NCBI GenBank assembly: GCA_022747635.1
Contig: JAKTNV010000014.1
Coordinates: 5,966,001-6,030,000, forward strand
Reading direction: 5' to 3'
From: Hetaerina americana
Taxonomy: Eukaryota > Arthropoda > Insecta > Odonata > Calopterygidae
DNA: 64,000 nt
Both the position numbers and the translations under genes were made by a program. This document shows, piece after piece, positions 44,501-56,515 of this stretch; the first letter of the stretch is position 1, and each line of letters begins with the position of its first letter. The notes under the pieces are model-generated. The model was not told where the DNA came from. It was given only the letters and a program-made list of their open reading frames with translations, and made no database searches.

Positions 44501-46555
44501 ACCACTTCCGCTGGCGAATATCTAAAATGTAGGATTTAAAATATAATTGTCCACAATTACTCACTTGTTTCAGTAATGAATGCACCAACGCCCTCTATAA
44601 TACGGCAAAACCACCAAATTATTTTAATACTTGTGCTTTTAATATTACCATTCGAAATTGAAAAAACTTCCTTGGGAGTGACTCAATAGTGTTATTCAAT
44701 TAATTTAATGGCCTACGCTTAATTTTTTTCTCTCCCTCATATATATTATATCCCATTTGTCGTTTGGTACTCACTCATGAAGGGGTAATTTGGATAATAA
44801 CACCACCTCATCACACATTTGGAGAATAAAATCAGATGCATGAGAGAGCAATAATTGATCCAGCACAATGTTCGTATCATTTTGCAAATAATTCATCAAT
44901 GGACGTATCATTTTCGTTAATAACTCGTTGCACACAAATTCTTTCTATCCAAACACATAATTATCATATCGAAAGATTCATATGATCGCAAGTGATGGAG
45001 CTGAATCTAAAATGGAGTCATCATTCAATTTATTAGTCTCGAAAAGATGCTTATAATGAATTTATTGTGGGCATAGCGTAGTTAACTTATCTATTTAGTC
45101 CTACGCGGGCGAAACTCGAATTTGGCTCCATGACATAATACGCCGACTGATTAATCATTCGCCCAAGGTGTAATTTTCAGCTATCCTGACTGAAAGTTAC
45201 GGGTCATGTCCGTGTGTCGTCCTAGGGAGATAAAATATCACCTAAAGGGAATTCCATAACACAGAATTTAATCAGAATAAAACCTCCGAATTGACGAATT
45301 AATTAATTCACCCAGCATCTAAGGCGCACAACATCGAAAAAAAATTGGAGGTGGAGGGCTATATTTATGGAAATCGAGGTAAATTTTCCCAAATAACGAA
45401 TATACATATATAAACAACCAGAGAGCAAACGCGCCGAAACCAAATTCTTCATATTAGCTTTTCGGTGATGGACAACGTCGGCCCATCTTTTATGCCTCCT
45501 CAGCCGATGATCATTGAGAATTTAAATTTAAACGCCCAGCTAAATTAATCACATGGTCAAGGCATCATCCTATTTCGATCTCCATTTACATGCAATGGAA
45601 CACCAAAAAAAAAACTAATTTTCGGGAGATTTTCTAATTACTACTATAGCCGCTAGGCGAACATGTCGGAAGTTCCAACCCTTCTGGCTGAGGAATCTCT
45701 CCCCGTAACCGACATCCGACAGATATTTATAAAACAAAAAGAGAGTTAACGGAGGCGTCTGATGAGGGGAGGAGGACTCCTTTAAGCTGAGAAACAGTCT
45801 TTCGAAGGAGGGAAGAAGAAAAAAATGATGGAAGAGGGGTTGTACGTGGCGGGGTGGATAAACAAGGCGTCATACTGGGGCAAAAGGGAGGACTCCAGGA
45901 TCAGGTCTCCCGGATGGTAACGAAGGAAAAAAAAGAGACGCGAGTGAAGATAAGCATCGGCGGGAAGGAACTGGGAGATGAGAAACGAGAATAGGTATTG
46001 TCGTGAGGATAGAACGCAGGAATCTCAAGCAACGGCCTGTGTTATGGTAATAATGATGATGACACGAAAAAAAATACGAGGTTCGAAAATAGAGGGGCAA
46101 GCCGGAAGGGTGAGAAGATGGGTGGTGGGACGGCGTGATGTGGAGAACCAGGTAGCTGGGAAGTGGGGAGGGACGATGCGAGTCCCTAGGCGAGGCGGAC
46201 GAGATGGTAAGAGCTTGAATCAGAGGGAACTGGTAAGTAAAGTCTGTCTGAGTAATTTAAACCTCACTTGTGCCTATACCATTTTATTATACAAATTGAC
46301 TGTATGCTTATTTTAACTAGAGTAATGAAAAGACCTTCATACGAGCATCAAAATTGAAACTATAATGTGTTTATCAGGACAAAACTAGAAATTGACAAGA
46401 CTGTGAAAAAGTTACAGACTTCTAAACAGTTTATGGAACCGAAAATAATTCTCCCCGCTTTGCTATTATCTAATATACGTTTTGAATCGATCATGATCAC
46501 GAATATCATATTAATTTTAACGATAAGTACTCATGATTTACTGAATGGCGTATCA
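44501..46555. other. Anonymous A/T-rich DNA
   Basis: No gene was recognised. The stretch 45740-46200 is moderately purine-rich. Confidence 0.4.
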
Positions 46556-46559
46556 AAAT

Positions 46560-46915
46560 AATGAGATGAACTAAGTTGGGAATCACTCATGAAGTCAAAG
46601 TTAAATAATAGATTAAATCTCTTGCATAAATTGGAAGGTCTCTCTAGCGATGATGTCGAACATGTATTACAAAACCCATGGTACAATAGCAGGAGAAATC
46701 ACGTAAATTAAATTTTAGAGATTAAATGTAGAACAAATAGATTTGAGATGTCGTTTTTCCCATAAACGTTAAGGGATCAGAATGACCCTATACGACCGAC
46801 CGCGAGTGGGAAAAAGCATTTTGAGTAAAAAGTAGTCTGGTGTGTTAACACCACCCCCTGCCACACACCTTGGGGTGACTAGCAGGGCACCATGTAGAGA
46901 GACATGAAATAGAAG
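46560..46915 (+). mobile_element. LINE-A copy with readable ORF end
   Basis: The plus-strand frame reads DELSWESLMKSKLNNRLNLL, HKLEGLSSDDVEHVL, NSRRNHVN, stop, ILEIKCRTNRFEMSFFP. This matches the end of LINE reverse transcriptase ORFs (LGWESL..RR...RL.L..K...). The terminus is TTAACACCACCCCCTGCCAC, ACACCTTGGGGTGACTAGCA. The best copy of the ORF end. Confidence 0.92.
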
Positions 46916-47475
46916 CTAAATACAAAAATATTTTCTCTCTCTTCAGCCTTAAGTTCACCGTCATCAGCGTACGTTTGAGACATCGATAACATAAGGGTAG
47001 ACTGAGGTCTTAATTTCACCCTATATAATAATGACTGGCGAAAGGAGGATTTCCTTCGACGATCTCAATTTCACCCTGAAAAGACAAACTAGTTCAACTT
47101 CTTCCCTTCGAAGTTCTCCTCCCTTCATTCTTCCATTTCCACTTTTCCACGTGGATTGGAATTCCGGACCAGGTACGAGAAGAAGGGTCGAGAGAGTAAA
47201 GATTGGAAGGGCCGAGGAGGGTTAGGAAGGGGGGGAAGAGGAAAACTGGAATTCTCCCTTTCCAGCAGGCAAGGGATTTCGTGGAAAGAAGGGGAGGAGA
47301 AGGAACGGAGGAAGGAAGGTGAATCGGAGGTGTCGAGGGGGATGGCGAGGGAAGAAAGAGTGAGGGCGAAGGGATGAAGGAGGAGAATGCCCGTTGATGG
47401 AGTTCCGAGGGAAGAGGCCGAACACCGGGGAGCAGCGGAAGACAATCACGGCCACGCTGCACCTGAAGATGAAGC
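46916..47475. other. Purine-rich low-complexity patch
   Basis: A/G-rich from about 47160 to 47460. The several long frames on both strands (for example minus 47094-47462) are P/S/L- or R/E/G-rich artefacts. Confidence 0.4.
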
Positions 47476-47679
47476 GAAAGCCTCGTCGGGTTCTACATAA
47501 CACCCACTCGGTGATTGGCGGCACGTGTTGTTCCCTAGACGACTCGGGATTTCGATCGACTTCATTTCGACCAGCAGCGCTACGTTCGGAACGATGTGGT
47601 TATCTCTGGATCGATTACAATTATGTAGCCAAGATATTTAATTTAAGAGTGGCCCATTTTCTTTCCGAAATCTACGCCG

Positions 47680-47765
47680 TAATTTTCTACATCTACATAA
47701 ACACCCTGCGATCCACCAAAACTGTGTGTGGCATGGGCTGCAAGCACCAGATGGGATGGGTAAGG
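47680..47765 (-). mobile_element. LINE-A 3'-end fragment in reverse
   Basis: The plus strand reads CTACATCTACATAAACACCC (the tail in reverse), then GTGTGTGGCATGGGCTGCAA. A degraded terminus. Confidence 0.7.
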
Positions 47766-48025
47766 GATAAGGGAGGGGAAGGTTGTTTAAAGGGTAAGGA
47801 GAAGGGGGAAAAACAATAACTAAAAATCACCAAAAAGACGCTCAAATCCATACACATGCTAGCGTAAAACTTAGATCCAAACAAGCGTTAATTTCACTGA
47901 CTATTTATATTCATGAAAAGGAGGGATTGAAAATGACCCATAACCACTTATACGATAGACCACTACCATTACCAAGACAGGTCATGCAGGACTGGAAAGG
48001 AACTGTATTAAGATTGGAATTTTGA
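47766..48025. other. Short anonymous stretch
   Basis: Nothing recognisable. Confidence 0.35.
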
Positions 48026-48029
48026 GAAA

Positions 48030-48600
48030 ATGCTACAGCAAATGCTTGACTCTGCTTTATTTCGGGCCAACGATAAGAGGACGGACGTGACGGACCTTTT
48101 AGAGGAATTAGGCTGGGAGTCACTCGAGACGTGAAGAGGACAAACGAGGCTAAGACTTTTAGAAAGTTTCCAAACACGCGAGTTTAAGTATGACACAAAA
48201 GGAAGTATTATGGCACCACACTATATAGGTAGGCTAGACCACAAAGATAAGGGAGATAGACTCCAGTACACATAGATACCAATATTTGTTCTTCCTAGGA
48301 CTATTAGGAATCATAATAGTAAAAAATCGGAGTCAATATTTTTACAAACGGGAACCAGATTAAACGTTACGTAGACATCTAGGGCATTTGCAGGAGCATG
48401 TGCTTGTAAATATTAGTTGCTTGCATGTGTGTGTGAATCTGTGTAAGTTAAGTTTTACATAAATATATCAGCGTTAGAGTGCATTAGCACGTTTTTCTGA
48501 TGGTTTGCATGCAGTTGCATTCTATTTTACAGGCGGTGTCCTAGCACCCTCCGCCACACGCCTAAGCGGTGTCTTGCGGGGTATTACTACTAGAAATGGT
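48030..48600 (+). mobile_element. LINE-A copy, ORF end plus long 3' untranslated region
   Basis: The plus-strand frame reads MLDSALFRANDKRTDVTDLL, EELGWESLETR. Then GRLDHKDKGDRLQYT matches the family's GR.DH..KIRE. The 3' untranslated region resembles that of the 52.4-kb copy (GCATGCAGTTGCATTCTATT, TTACAGGCGGTGTCCTAGCA) and ends in CCTCCGCCACACGCC and GGTGTCTTGCGGGGTATTAC. Confidence 0.9.
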
Positions 48601-48784
48601 GGTGGTGCCGAGTGTATTCCTCTAAGAGTCCGAAAATTGGTTACTATCCCTCGCTCAGTCGCTAGCGTCCGCAATCGCTCATCAATGTGATGGCTGAAAT
48701 GCCCACACTGAATAACGCAAGTCCGAGTCCCACCTTGGGAATCGGTGTCGTGCATATCCATAAGATAGCCTGCATGTACTATAA

Positions 48785-48825
48785 GGTATGTGGCAGGGGA
48801 TGCATCTACACTCTGTTTACACAGC
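48785..48825 (-). mobile_element. LINE-A terminus remnant in reverse
   Basis: AAGGTATGTGGCAGGGGATG matches the reversed terminus at 9108 at all but one or two positions. Confidence 0.5.
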
Positions 48826-48884
48826 AGACGAAGAGCTTTCGTCGCATTCCGTACATGAAAGATCGGTAACTTTTAGTCACTAAA

Positions 48885-48960
48885 GACCTATGATCTAAAA
48901 CCCCCTGCCACACGCCTCCTTGGATGTAGGCTGTAGTTGTGTATTCACAAAACAACTACG
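48885..48960 (+). mobile_element. LINE-A 3'-end fragment
   Basis: TATGATCTAAAACCCCCTGC, CACACGCCTCCTTGGATGTA. The closing arm is poorly kept. Confidence 0.65.
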
Positions 48961-51900
48961 CAGGCAAGATATTTTTATTACATATTAGGCCATGAAAAAT
49001 TACATGGGTGAATTTCGTAGCATAGAAACAAATTTGCCATCCCTAAAAATTTTTAATTTGTTAGCAAAATTTAAACGAATATCAACTACGCAAGGGAAAA
49101 AAGTTTAAAAAATAACAATACCCTGGTAAATGATAATCCTTTCTACTATTGACTGGTAACCGTCGCCACCCAGAAAATAAAGAAAACACAATAAGAAACG
49201 GATTTAGTCGATGCTATCTAATTGTGCTAATTATTACCTAGTTCTTATGTGTCGCAGCTATTCCCTTCCGTAAACCTTATCAGACAAAACGATATCTTAA
49301 ACCAATTCCTTTTGTAACCCATTTCTCCGATCTTGCATGCAGGTCTCCCATATTAGAATGGAATTTTCAAATCGCGCTGGAAGTCTCCAGAAAACTGTAA
49401 CCCGTTTCAAACCCTCTGCATATATATCCATCTCATGTACAAATCTTCGATCCTGTTTTGGTTACCAGTCTCAGTTTTCCAATATTTTAATAAAACTGTT
49501 CTGTTCGTCGTTAAATAAGATGGTTCACGCCCAGGAAATCCTGATGAAATTCCGAAAATGGTCCAGATTCGAACATCAGGCACAAAGGCCAACATAACAG
49601 GGGTGAAGGTTAATAAAAATGTTCGTTAGGAGAAAAATTAATTCACTTAACAACAGAAAGTCATTCATCCGAACTGGAAGCAACGTAATAATTTTCACGT
49701 GCCTGCCTCTAAACTCCGAAGCCTGAGAGCATTTCCAAAGCACAACAGAGGTCGCGGCGGGTGGATAGAACGTATCAACGGGGATAATGGCGCAAAGTAA
49801 AAAAAATAAGTTGAAAATGCAATGGATGCGGGTAAAACTCCTAAGTAAGGGTGAACAGCATAGAGCCGACTACAACAAAAACGCTAACAGAGTTGGTCAA
49901 GCGGCAAGAGGGAAAGAGAGAGAGAGATAGAGATAGGATGGTGCGAGAGAGTGAAAGGATGAACTTGGCGGGGAGATGGCGATGATGACGGCGTTGATAA
50001 AAATGATGAATCACACCGAGGGCGGCAAATGAGCGGAATGCACGTGCGCTTGAGGTGGCACGCGAGACGAAATGACGAGGCAAATCCACACGCGGACGGT
50101 CACAAATGTTTTCTTTCGACAAACCCCTCGGACCACGCTACTACCTCGTTAAAAGAGCTTTCGTCACGGACTCGAACGAAAAAAAATGAATTTAACGCAA
50201 TGATTGCCTCCGCAGACGATGACGGCCAGTGCGATATTTGCGGTGAGCACTCAATGAGGAAATGATCGCCCGGCAACTGTCTCTCTCCGGAGAAAACAAG
50301 ACAGGTCATCTGGCATTCGTGATAACCTCGCGTGCTGTCGCTTGATACTCGGGCGGCGGAATTAATGTTTGAAGAAAATTAAAACGAGGGGTTCTTAACA
50401 ATAATGGCAAAGCATTGTATTCCATCCTACGAATGCAAATAATTGAAAATTTTATTTTTTAATAATTTGGAACTTTATGCCAACCTGCAGTAAGCATACT
50501 CGCTGACAGTGACATGGAGATTGTACTAAATTCATTCCTCAAATATTTCGCTGGCTTTATACTAAAACTCGAAATTGAGCATTGAATAATTAGTAACCTG
50601 CCACGTTAGATGGCAAAATTTTCGTAAATTACCCAAAGCTTATCATTGGTACATTAACATAAAGCGCACCTTCAAACATAGCGGAGCACGAAACTGCACG
50701 TGGTTGTGATTTAATTAGGATTTTGTACTCATGACTTCATTTGCAGCTAAAACAAATCTATTTATCTCGCCGACAAAAATGTACCCTTTAATTGTTGGGG
50801 GGAAACGCGTTAGTCTCGGAGAAAAAATTGCTATGCATGTACCAGAAAAACTTTCATCAGAGTTGACGATTTTCTACGACGAGTGCTACTTTGCCCAGAT
50901 CTGCATTCGAGATTTCCTACTCAAGGATGGTGTGCACTGTATCTTCGTTAATGGGATGGATAACAGGGAGGTGTCGCTGTTTTTATAATTAAATTTTGAC
51001 GGGAATGATTCATGGTTACCCATAAAATTCTTTGTTTTTTTTTTAACGAGCGCCGAAAGAGCCTACACCGCAAATCTCGGGGCCTAATGCACACGGCAGC
51101 ATTTACTAAAGCTCTTAACTACCATAAACCACCCTAGTTCCCCATGAGCAATCCATTTAGTTTAGGCTTTCATGGCTCAATTCCTTTGCTTATGGCAAAA
51201 TAAGGCGCTAGTTAATGTTACGGTCGACGGAAAATAGGTATTTGCTCGTCGCAGCTTCTAGTTTGCTCTCGCCCGAACTGCCTCCGAAAACCTCTGTTTA
51301 CTCTCAATACACAAGCTCCACTCTCCCCTCGAAATATGACCCACGATTTAACACCCCATAGGCCACTTTACTAAATGCATCGCAAAATTCAATTTTCCTA
51401 TCGATAAATTACATAATATAGATAGTCATCTTTATTCTATAGCGAGATTGAGACTATTTAGTCCCTTCTATCACCTTAACCCTCAAGAAGGCAGACAGTA
51501 TCAAAGATTTATATACATAATGGCTAAATAATAATAAAAATGCATGCGTATGAAGACTATAAAATAATTATTAGGGTCAAATGAAGGTTTCTAAAATAAT
51601 ATTTATTCGAATGGCAAGAGAATTGGCACAGTTAAAAAATAAAGGAAGCCAACCAATCTTCGAATTACAAGATATACAAATGTAAGAATTTTAATTGAAT
51701 ATTAAATCTTTAGAATGCGTACTTCCAACATAATATACGTAAGATATGATATAGATCTCAGTTAATATGGGCGGGCGTCAAAGTTTTCGCTTATTCATTG
51801 CTTCAGGACATATTTAAAAGTGTCACTAATCTTGCACGTAGCGCAGGAATGGGTCATTTTCTTTCTAGCTGACGCTATGGAATATTGAAATGCGAGGATT

Positions 51901-52365
51901 CATCCGACGGGTTTCCAACTCTCACCTGAAGGCGAGGAGAAGAAAACTAAAGATGGCAGCTTCAACTAATAATTTCAAACCCTTCCAGTAGGACCGACAC
52001 CTGGGTGATTCCGACATTGGAGGTCAACCACATGTGTAAGATTAATTTATCCACCCGTTAAAGCGCAATGCCCTGGGAGCCCGTTAACAATCAATAATAG
52101 GTGCAACTACTAAAAAGGCCGAATTTATTTCTTATTAAAAATGCAATAGTAAAACCAAGGCTATGCCTATCAATATGTGACACAAAATACGCATTAAGAG
52201 CAGATGTATTAAAATCTAGTCACAAATGTAATCGAGTGGCTATCTTCACATTCAAAACCGAGTGAATTATAACAACACGAAATACATTCTCAAATTTTGG
52301 AACCCAAGAAAGGATAACTATTAAAAATGTAAAATTTATAGAGAGGAGTAAGAATAATCTTGTCA
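48961..52365. other. Anonymous DNA, 3.4 kb
   Basis: No recognisable gene or repeat family. A small G/C-richer patch lies at 50000-50290. The plus-strand frame at 50731-50988 (85 codons) is not low complexity but matches nothing I know, and no supporting signals were seen. Confidence 0.4.
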
Positions 52366-52369
52366 GTTA

Positions 52370-52955
52370 CGCTAAACGGCAGGAACTAATCCCAAGATGT
52401 ACTTCTCGGGGCTCTATGATGACTAAAAGCAGCGAGTGCGACGGGCCTTTTAAAGGAGTTAGGCTGGGAGTCACTTGTGACGCGAACAGAACAAGCGAAA
52501 CTAGACTTTTCGTAAGGAAATGGTCCCACTATGGTCCCACGTTATTTTGACAGGTTAGACAACTAATATAAGGTTAGTAAGATAAATTCCAGCGCAGAAA
52601 TACATAAAAATACGTTCTTTCCTCGGAAAATCAGGAATTATAATAGTAAAAAAATCGAAGCCATAATTTTAATTGATAAAAACAATCGAATTGCAAGCGA
52701 GGACAAGATTTAACGCTGCGCACACATCCAGTGCATTCGTAGGTGCAAGGGTTTACGTGTGTCAGTTACTAGTATACGTATTTGCTTGAGTGTAAGTTAA
52801 AATAAATTTTGCATGAACATGTTCGTCTGTGTGGGTTGATATGCTTTTATTTACCTTGCATGTGGTTGCATTCTGTTTTACGGGTGATGTTCTAATAAAC
52901 CCCGCCACACGTCCTTGCGGCGGCTTGAGGGATATTGCGTAGATGCAGATGAAAG
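52370..52955 (+). mobile_element. LINE-A copy, ORF end plus long 3' untranslated region
   Basis: It is similar to the 48.0-kb copy throughout: AAAGGAGTTAGGCTGGGAGT, CACTTGTGACGCG, then TATAATAGTAAAAAAATCGA. The 3' end is GCATGTGGTTGCATTCTGTT, TTACGGGTGATG, ACCCCGCCACACGTCC, GGCGGCTTGAGGGATATTGC and GTAGATGCAGATG. The ORF part has several stops. Confidence 0.9.
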
Positions 52956-52959
52956 CACA

Positions 52960-53370
52960 AGTGACACGACGAAGTGGAATGAGAAGATGGGAGAACCGAG
53001 AGGGTGGACTGGAAAAGGCGGAGGAGAAAGTCCACGAACTCGTCTCTTTCTCGCAACTTTCCACCTTAGGCACTCGTGAGAAGGCGGCCGAGAGACAGTC
53101 TCTGGGGGACGCACCAACCGGAAAGAATGCGAGAGAGGAAGTTGAAGACGGAGGAAAAGATTGGAGAGAACGAGGAGTAAAAAGAGAAAGAGGGACGCCC
53201 CCTCGGAAGTCGAGGAGAATGAAAAATAAAGGAAAAGAAAGTGCGGACATCCACGCCGAGGAAAAAGAAGTAGCGACAATTCTCTCACCAGGGTACTTCC
53301 GGATATTCCCAGCCTCCCCGAGTGCCCAAGACGTCTCCTCAATCCTTTCCTTTTTTCGTTTCTTTTAAAA
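52960..53370. other. Purine-rich patch
   Basis: A/G-rich on the plus strand. A plus-strand frame of 141 codons (52943-53368) and a minus-strand frame of 211 codons (52878-53513) overlap each other and the LINE-A end, so they are composition artefacts rather than genes. Confidence 0.4.
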
Positions 53371-53754
53371 GGGAAGATCAAAAAGATTTCGCGAGTACTT
53401 ATTGAATATTTCAGCATCAGAGGGAACGACGACAGCGATGATGGAAAAAAGGGAGCAGTTGAGCCTCGCGAGAAGGGTTGAGTTGTGCATACATTGGCCT
53501 CCCTCGCGATCACTTTGCAGCTGGTGCCACCGCGCGGCGCAGAACACGAGATACTTCAAAAACAAATAAACAACGTTGTGCCCCACCACACGAGTCACAC
53601 AGGAAGCTACCTTAAACCCGAGGTCAAATCCTATGAAATTCCGAAGCGTTTTCGGGAACTAGTATTTTATTTCAAAAGCTTTCGCGCAAGTTAACTGTTC
53701 CCATCCTTTCACGTGTTTTTCTACAGAATGAGAACATTTAAAAAATTAAAATTC

Positions 53755-54015
53755 GAAAGTTAAAAAGTGTAAATATCATTCACTTTTACCATAATTCGAA
53801 CCCGAATCGTTCAAATAAGCTGGTCGAGGGTTTTAGCCATTTGAGCTACACAGGTGTCCATTGCACATCGAAATTTTCGTCCGCTCAAAGCGAAAGATTT
53901 TTACACTTTGAAAATGTTGCATTTAAATGAATATTAGCGGATGACTCCGTCAAAGTTACTGTCGCGGCATCTCCCGAAATTATTTGAATTTGAAAAACAA
54001 TTAACTCCGCCATAA
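53755..54015 (-). repeat. SINE-2-type repeat with tRNA-like part
   Basis: The minus strand first gives TTTCGGGAGATGCCGCGACA, GTAACTTTGACGG and CATTTTCAAAGTGTAAAAAT, matching the 36.2 and 43.7 kb copies. A tRNA-like block follows: GTGTAGCTCAAATGGCTAAA (A box) and GGTTCGAATTATG (B box). The tRNA-like part comes after the body, unusual for a SINE. Confidence 0.78.
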
Positions 54016-54760
54016 ATGGTCCAGGTGACACTGGACATCTTATAGGGATGCTATTGGAAAATCGTAACTGTATTCTTACGAAGTTTCTTAGGGATAAAAC
54101 ATTTGATGATTGCCCAAATAACAGCACAGGCGACATATTTTTTTATCTTTACAGAACTTTGTTCGATGAAATAGTAAATGAACATAAAGACAGCTGTTAT
54201 ACTACGAAATTATTAGTGGTTGAAATCAAGACGGTTAATACGCACAGCAGCACAAAACTGGCGATTTCAACGCTTTTATTCGGTGCATTTCAATTCACAT
54301 CCAAGGAAAGAAATTGACCCTTTCGTGGAATATTTTCCCCTAAGAGTTAGCCCCAATTGGAAAAGAAGAGTCTCGGTATTTGGAAATAAAAATTGATAAA
54401 ACTGGAGTGATTGGAACGCAAAAGGCGGAGGAGGAAATCCGCCGACTCGACTCCCTTAAACTCCTCGCGAGTGGCAAGCCGCGGTGTCCGGGGTCATCCG
54501 CGCGCGACCGACCGGAGCGAATGAGGGAGGGGCAGTCGAGAGAACGAAGAGGTAAGACGCCTGCAAGGTAGTCGCGAGAACAAATGAAACGCGAACAAAA
54601 GACTCGCTTAACATGCGGCAAAACAACACCTGGAACTTAATATAGCACAACAGCTTGTTACATTATCTTTATATGATGGATTTGGAATGACAGCGAAAGC
54701 AACTTATCATACAAAATATTACGACTACAGGAAAGGATATTATTATTTATTATTATCGGT
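54016..54760. other. Anonymous DNA with a short G/C-rich patch
   Basis: 54440-54560 is G/C-rich. A plus-strand frame (54048-54317, 89 codons) is not recognised. Nothing else was found. Confidence 0.35.
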
Positions 54761-54764
54761 AATC

Positions 54765-55080
54765 TACCGTTTAAGGTAGGCTTTGGATGGACACGGGTTA
54801 CACCACGGTACAACGATAATTTCTTGGCCTCTCTCAAGAAAAGCAACTAGGAATCCAATACTATATTAAGCCGCTGTTCAATTCAGCATACTTCCTTCCT
54901 GCCTTCAGTCCGTCCAATATCCCTATCCAATTCCTTCACCTTCCTTGCCTTACTAATGTTCTCCCCTCTATCACAGTCTTCAACATCCTATTGCCAATCA
55001 AAACGGTGCGCATCCATCTTTACTACCTCCCAACAATCCCCTCGCCTCCTATACCTCACTTAGCACTTCCTCGTACGTTT
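54765..55080 (-). mobile_element. LINE-B fragment in reverse
   Basis: The minus strand reads EEVLSEV, EARGLLGG, KDGCAPF, then RMLKTVIEGRTLVRQGR, IGILDGLKAGRKYAELNS, and a 3' end with GTGTCCATCCAAAGCCTACC and TTAAACGGTAGATTACC. It matches the other two LINE-B pieces. Frameshifts are present. Confidence 0.88.
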
Positions 55081-56335
55081 TTCTTTCTGCCCATTAGGAA
55101 TGAATAATTTATGTAATAAAAATAATGAATACATCAGTTTTCAACCAAGAAAAAGATAATTTTGCACACTAGTTTTTTAAAAAATAACATATGTTTTAGG
55201 GCTAAAAACATTTTCAAAAACTTGTTTCATTTTTCTTGAACAGCTCTATCGAAATCAGAATATTCGCAAAAGCGCAAACATTTAGGGCAGTACACTTTCG
55301 ACGTTTCGCAATCAAAATCAAAGCACGGGACGTGGAAACTATCTAAGAGACCCTAGAGTGCATGATTCCCTGGTTTAACACTGCATTTTGGCTCACAAAT
55401 GGCCATACTACCTACGAAAAATATCCTTCGGAATTTCTCAGTTTTGCTCGTCCCACAATCATCTTTATTCAACCCTCAGCCGGAATGTGCAATAGCCGGG
55501 AAGCGTATAGACAAGACCCGCCCGAAAGAATAACAAAGGTGGCGGTGGACAGCGATTAAGGAGAATCCCCCTCGAGACGTGACAACGCGAAGAGAATAAA
55601 GAGTCATTATCCTATTAGAGGTCAGACAAGGTCATTCAATGCAGGCAAGATGCGAGACATACGAAATGCGTCTGAGACGTGAACTGAATAGCGGAGCTGG
55701 CGGAACGCAATGAGCCCTCTGAGATACTAGACTTTAATGGAGATATTCCACTTAAATTTCATAAGCGACGAGGAAAGTTACTCGTAAAGAGACATCAACA
55801 GTGATGCATTTCATTCAGGGCGCAATTATTCGTGACCGCTGGCGCCCTATATCCCTCGGTTGGTCGCTTGGTCGGTAACTAGAATGTACAGAGATGACGT
55901 CACCGATTCATTGGAAGGCTTTTCTTTGTATTATGCGATTTTACTCCTTTTTTAAGTGGCCTGCACAATTTGTTCACATACATGTATCGAACGAAAAAAT
56001 AAGATTCGAAAACTGCAATGCGGTTATTTCCCATAGAGTTACTGAATGATCGAAATTCACCCACAAAGGGTGAAAGAGATAATAGAAAATGAAAAAATAT
56101 GACAATAGAGACACAAACATTGATAAAAATGGGAAAAATTAATATCAGCAACGATGAGCAGAGTTGAAATCGCACACTTACGCGTACTCGGGAATGTAAA
56201 GCGAAAAGAGTTAAGTATGTTAAAAAATAATAAAAACCCCATCACAATATGCATTTTGGGAATTAATACTTGCAAATTGATTGCGATCAAACCGAAGATT
56301 GGTTCAATAGACGAGAGCAGAACTCAAATAAATAA
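55081..56335. other. Anonymous DNA
   Basis: Nothing recognisable. Confidence 0.45.
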
Positions 56336-56339
56336 TAAC

Positions 56340-56515
56340 ACGCAGCGGCGGACCTTATTCACTGTGCCGCTTGTGGTTTCCCAGGAGAAAGATCTGGTAC
56401 CCGAAAAGTCATGTAGCTTTGATGAAGCTCAGGGTCTTCGGTCATAACCCGGAATCGAACCCTGGCCCTCAGGTCAACTGGATAGCATTAAAAAATTCGA
56501 CCGAAAGTACTCGTA
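56340..56515 (-). repeat. tRNA-like SINE candidate in reverse
   Basis: The minus strand has a consensus B box GGGTTCGATTCCGGG preceded by CCTGAGGGCCA, and then a body of about 100 bp. The A-box region is degraded and no second copy was found. Confidence 0.45.

Noticed and set aside
52878..53513. 211-codon minus-strand frame
   Set aside because: It lies in purine-rich DNA (S/F/P/L-rich product), overlaps an equally long plus-strand frame and a LINE-A end, and has no domain.
54010..54035. TCCAG-GTGACA-CTGGA mini-hairpin
   Set aside because: Only a 5-bp stem, expected by chance.
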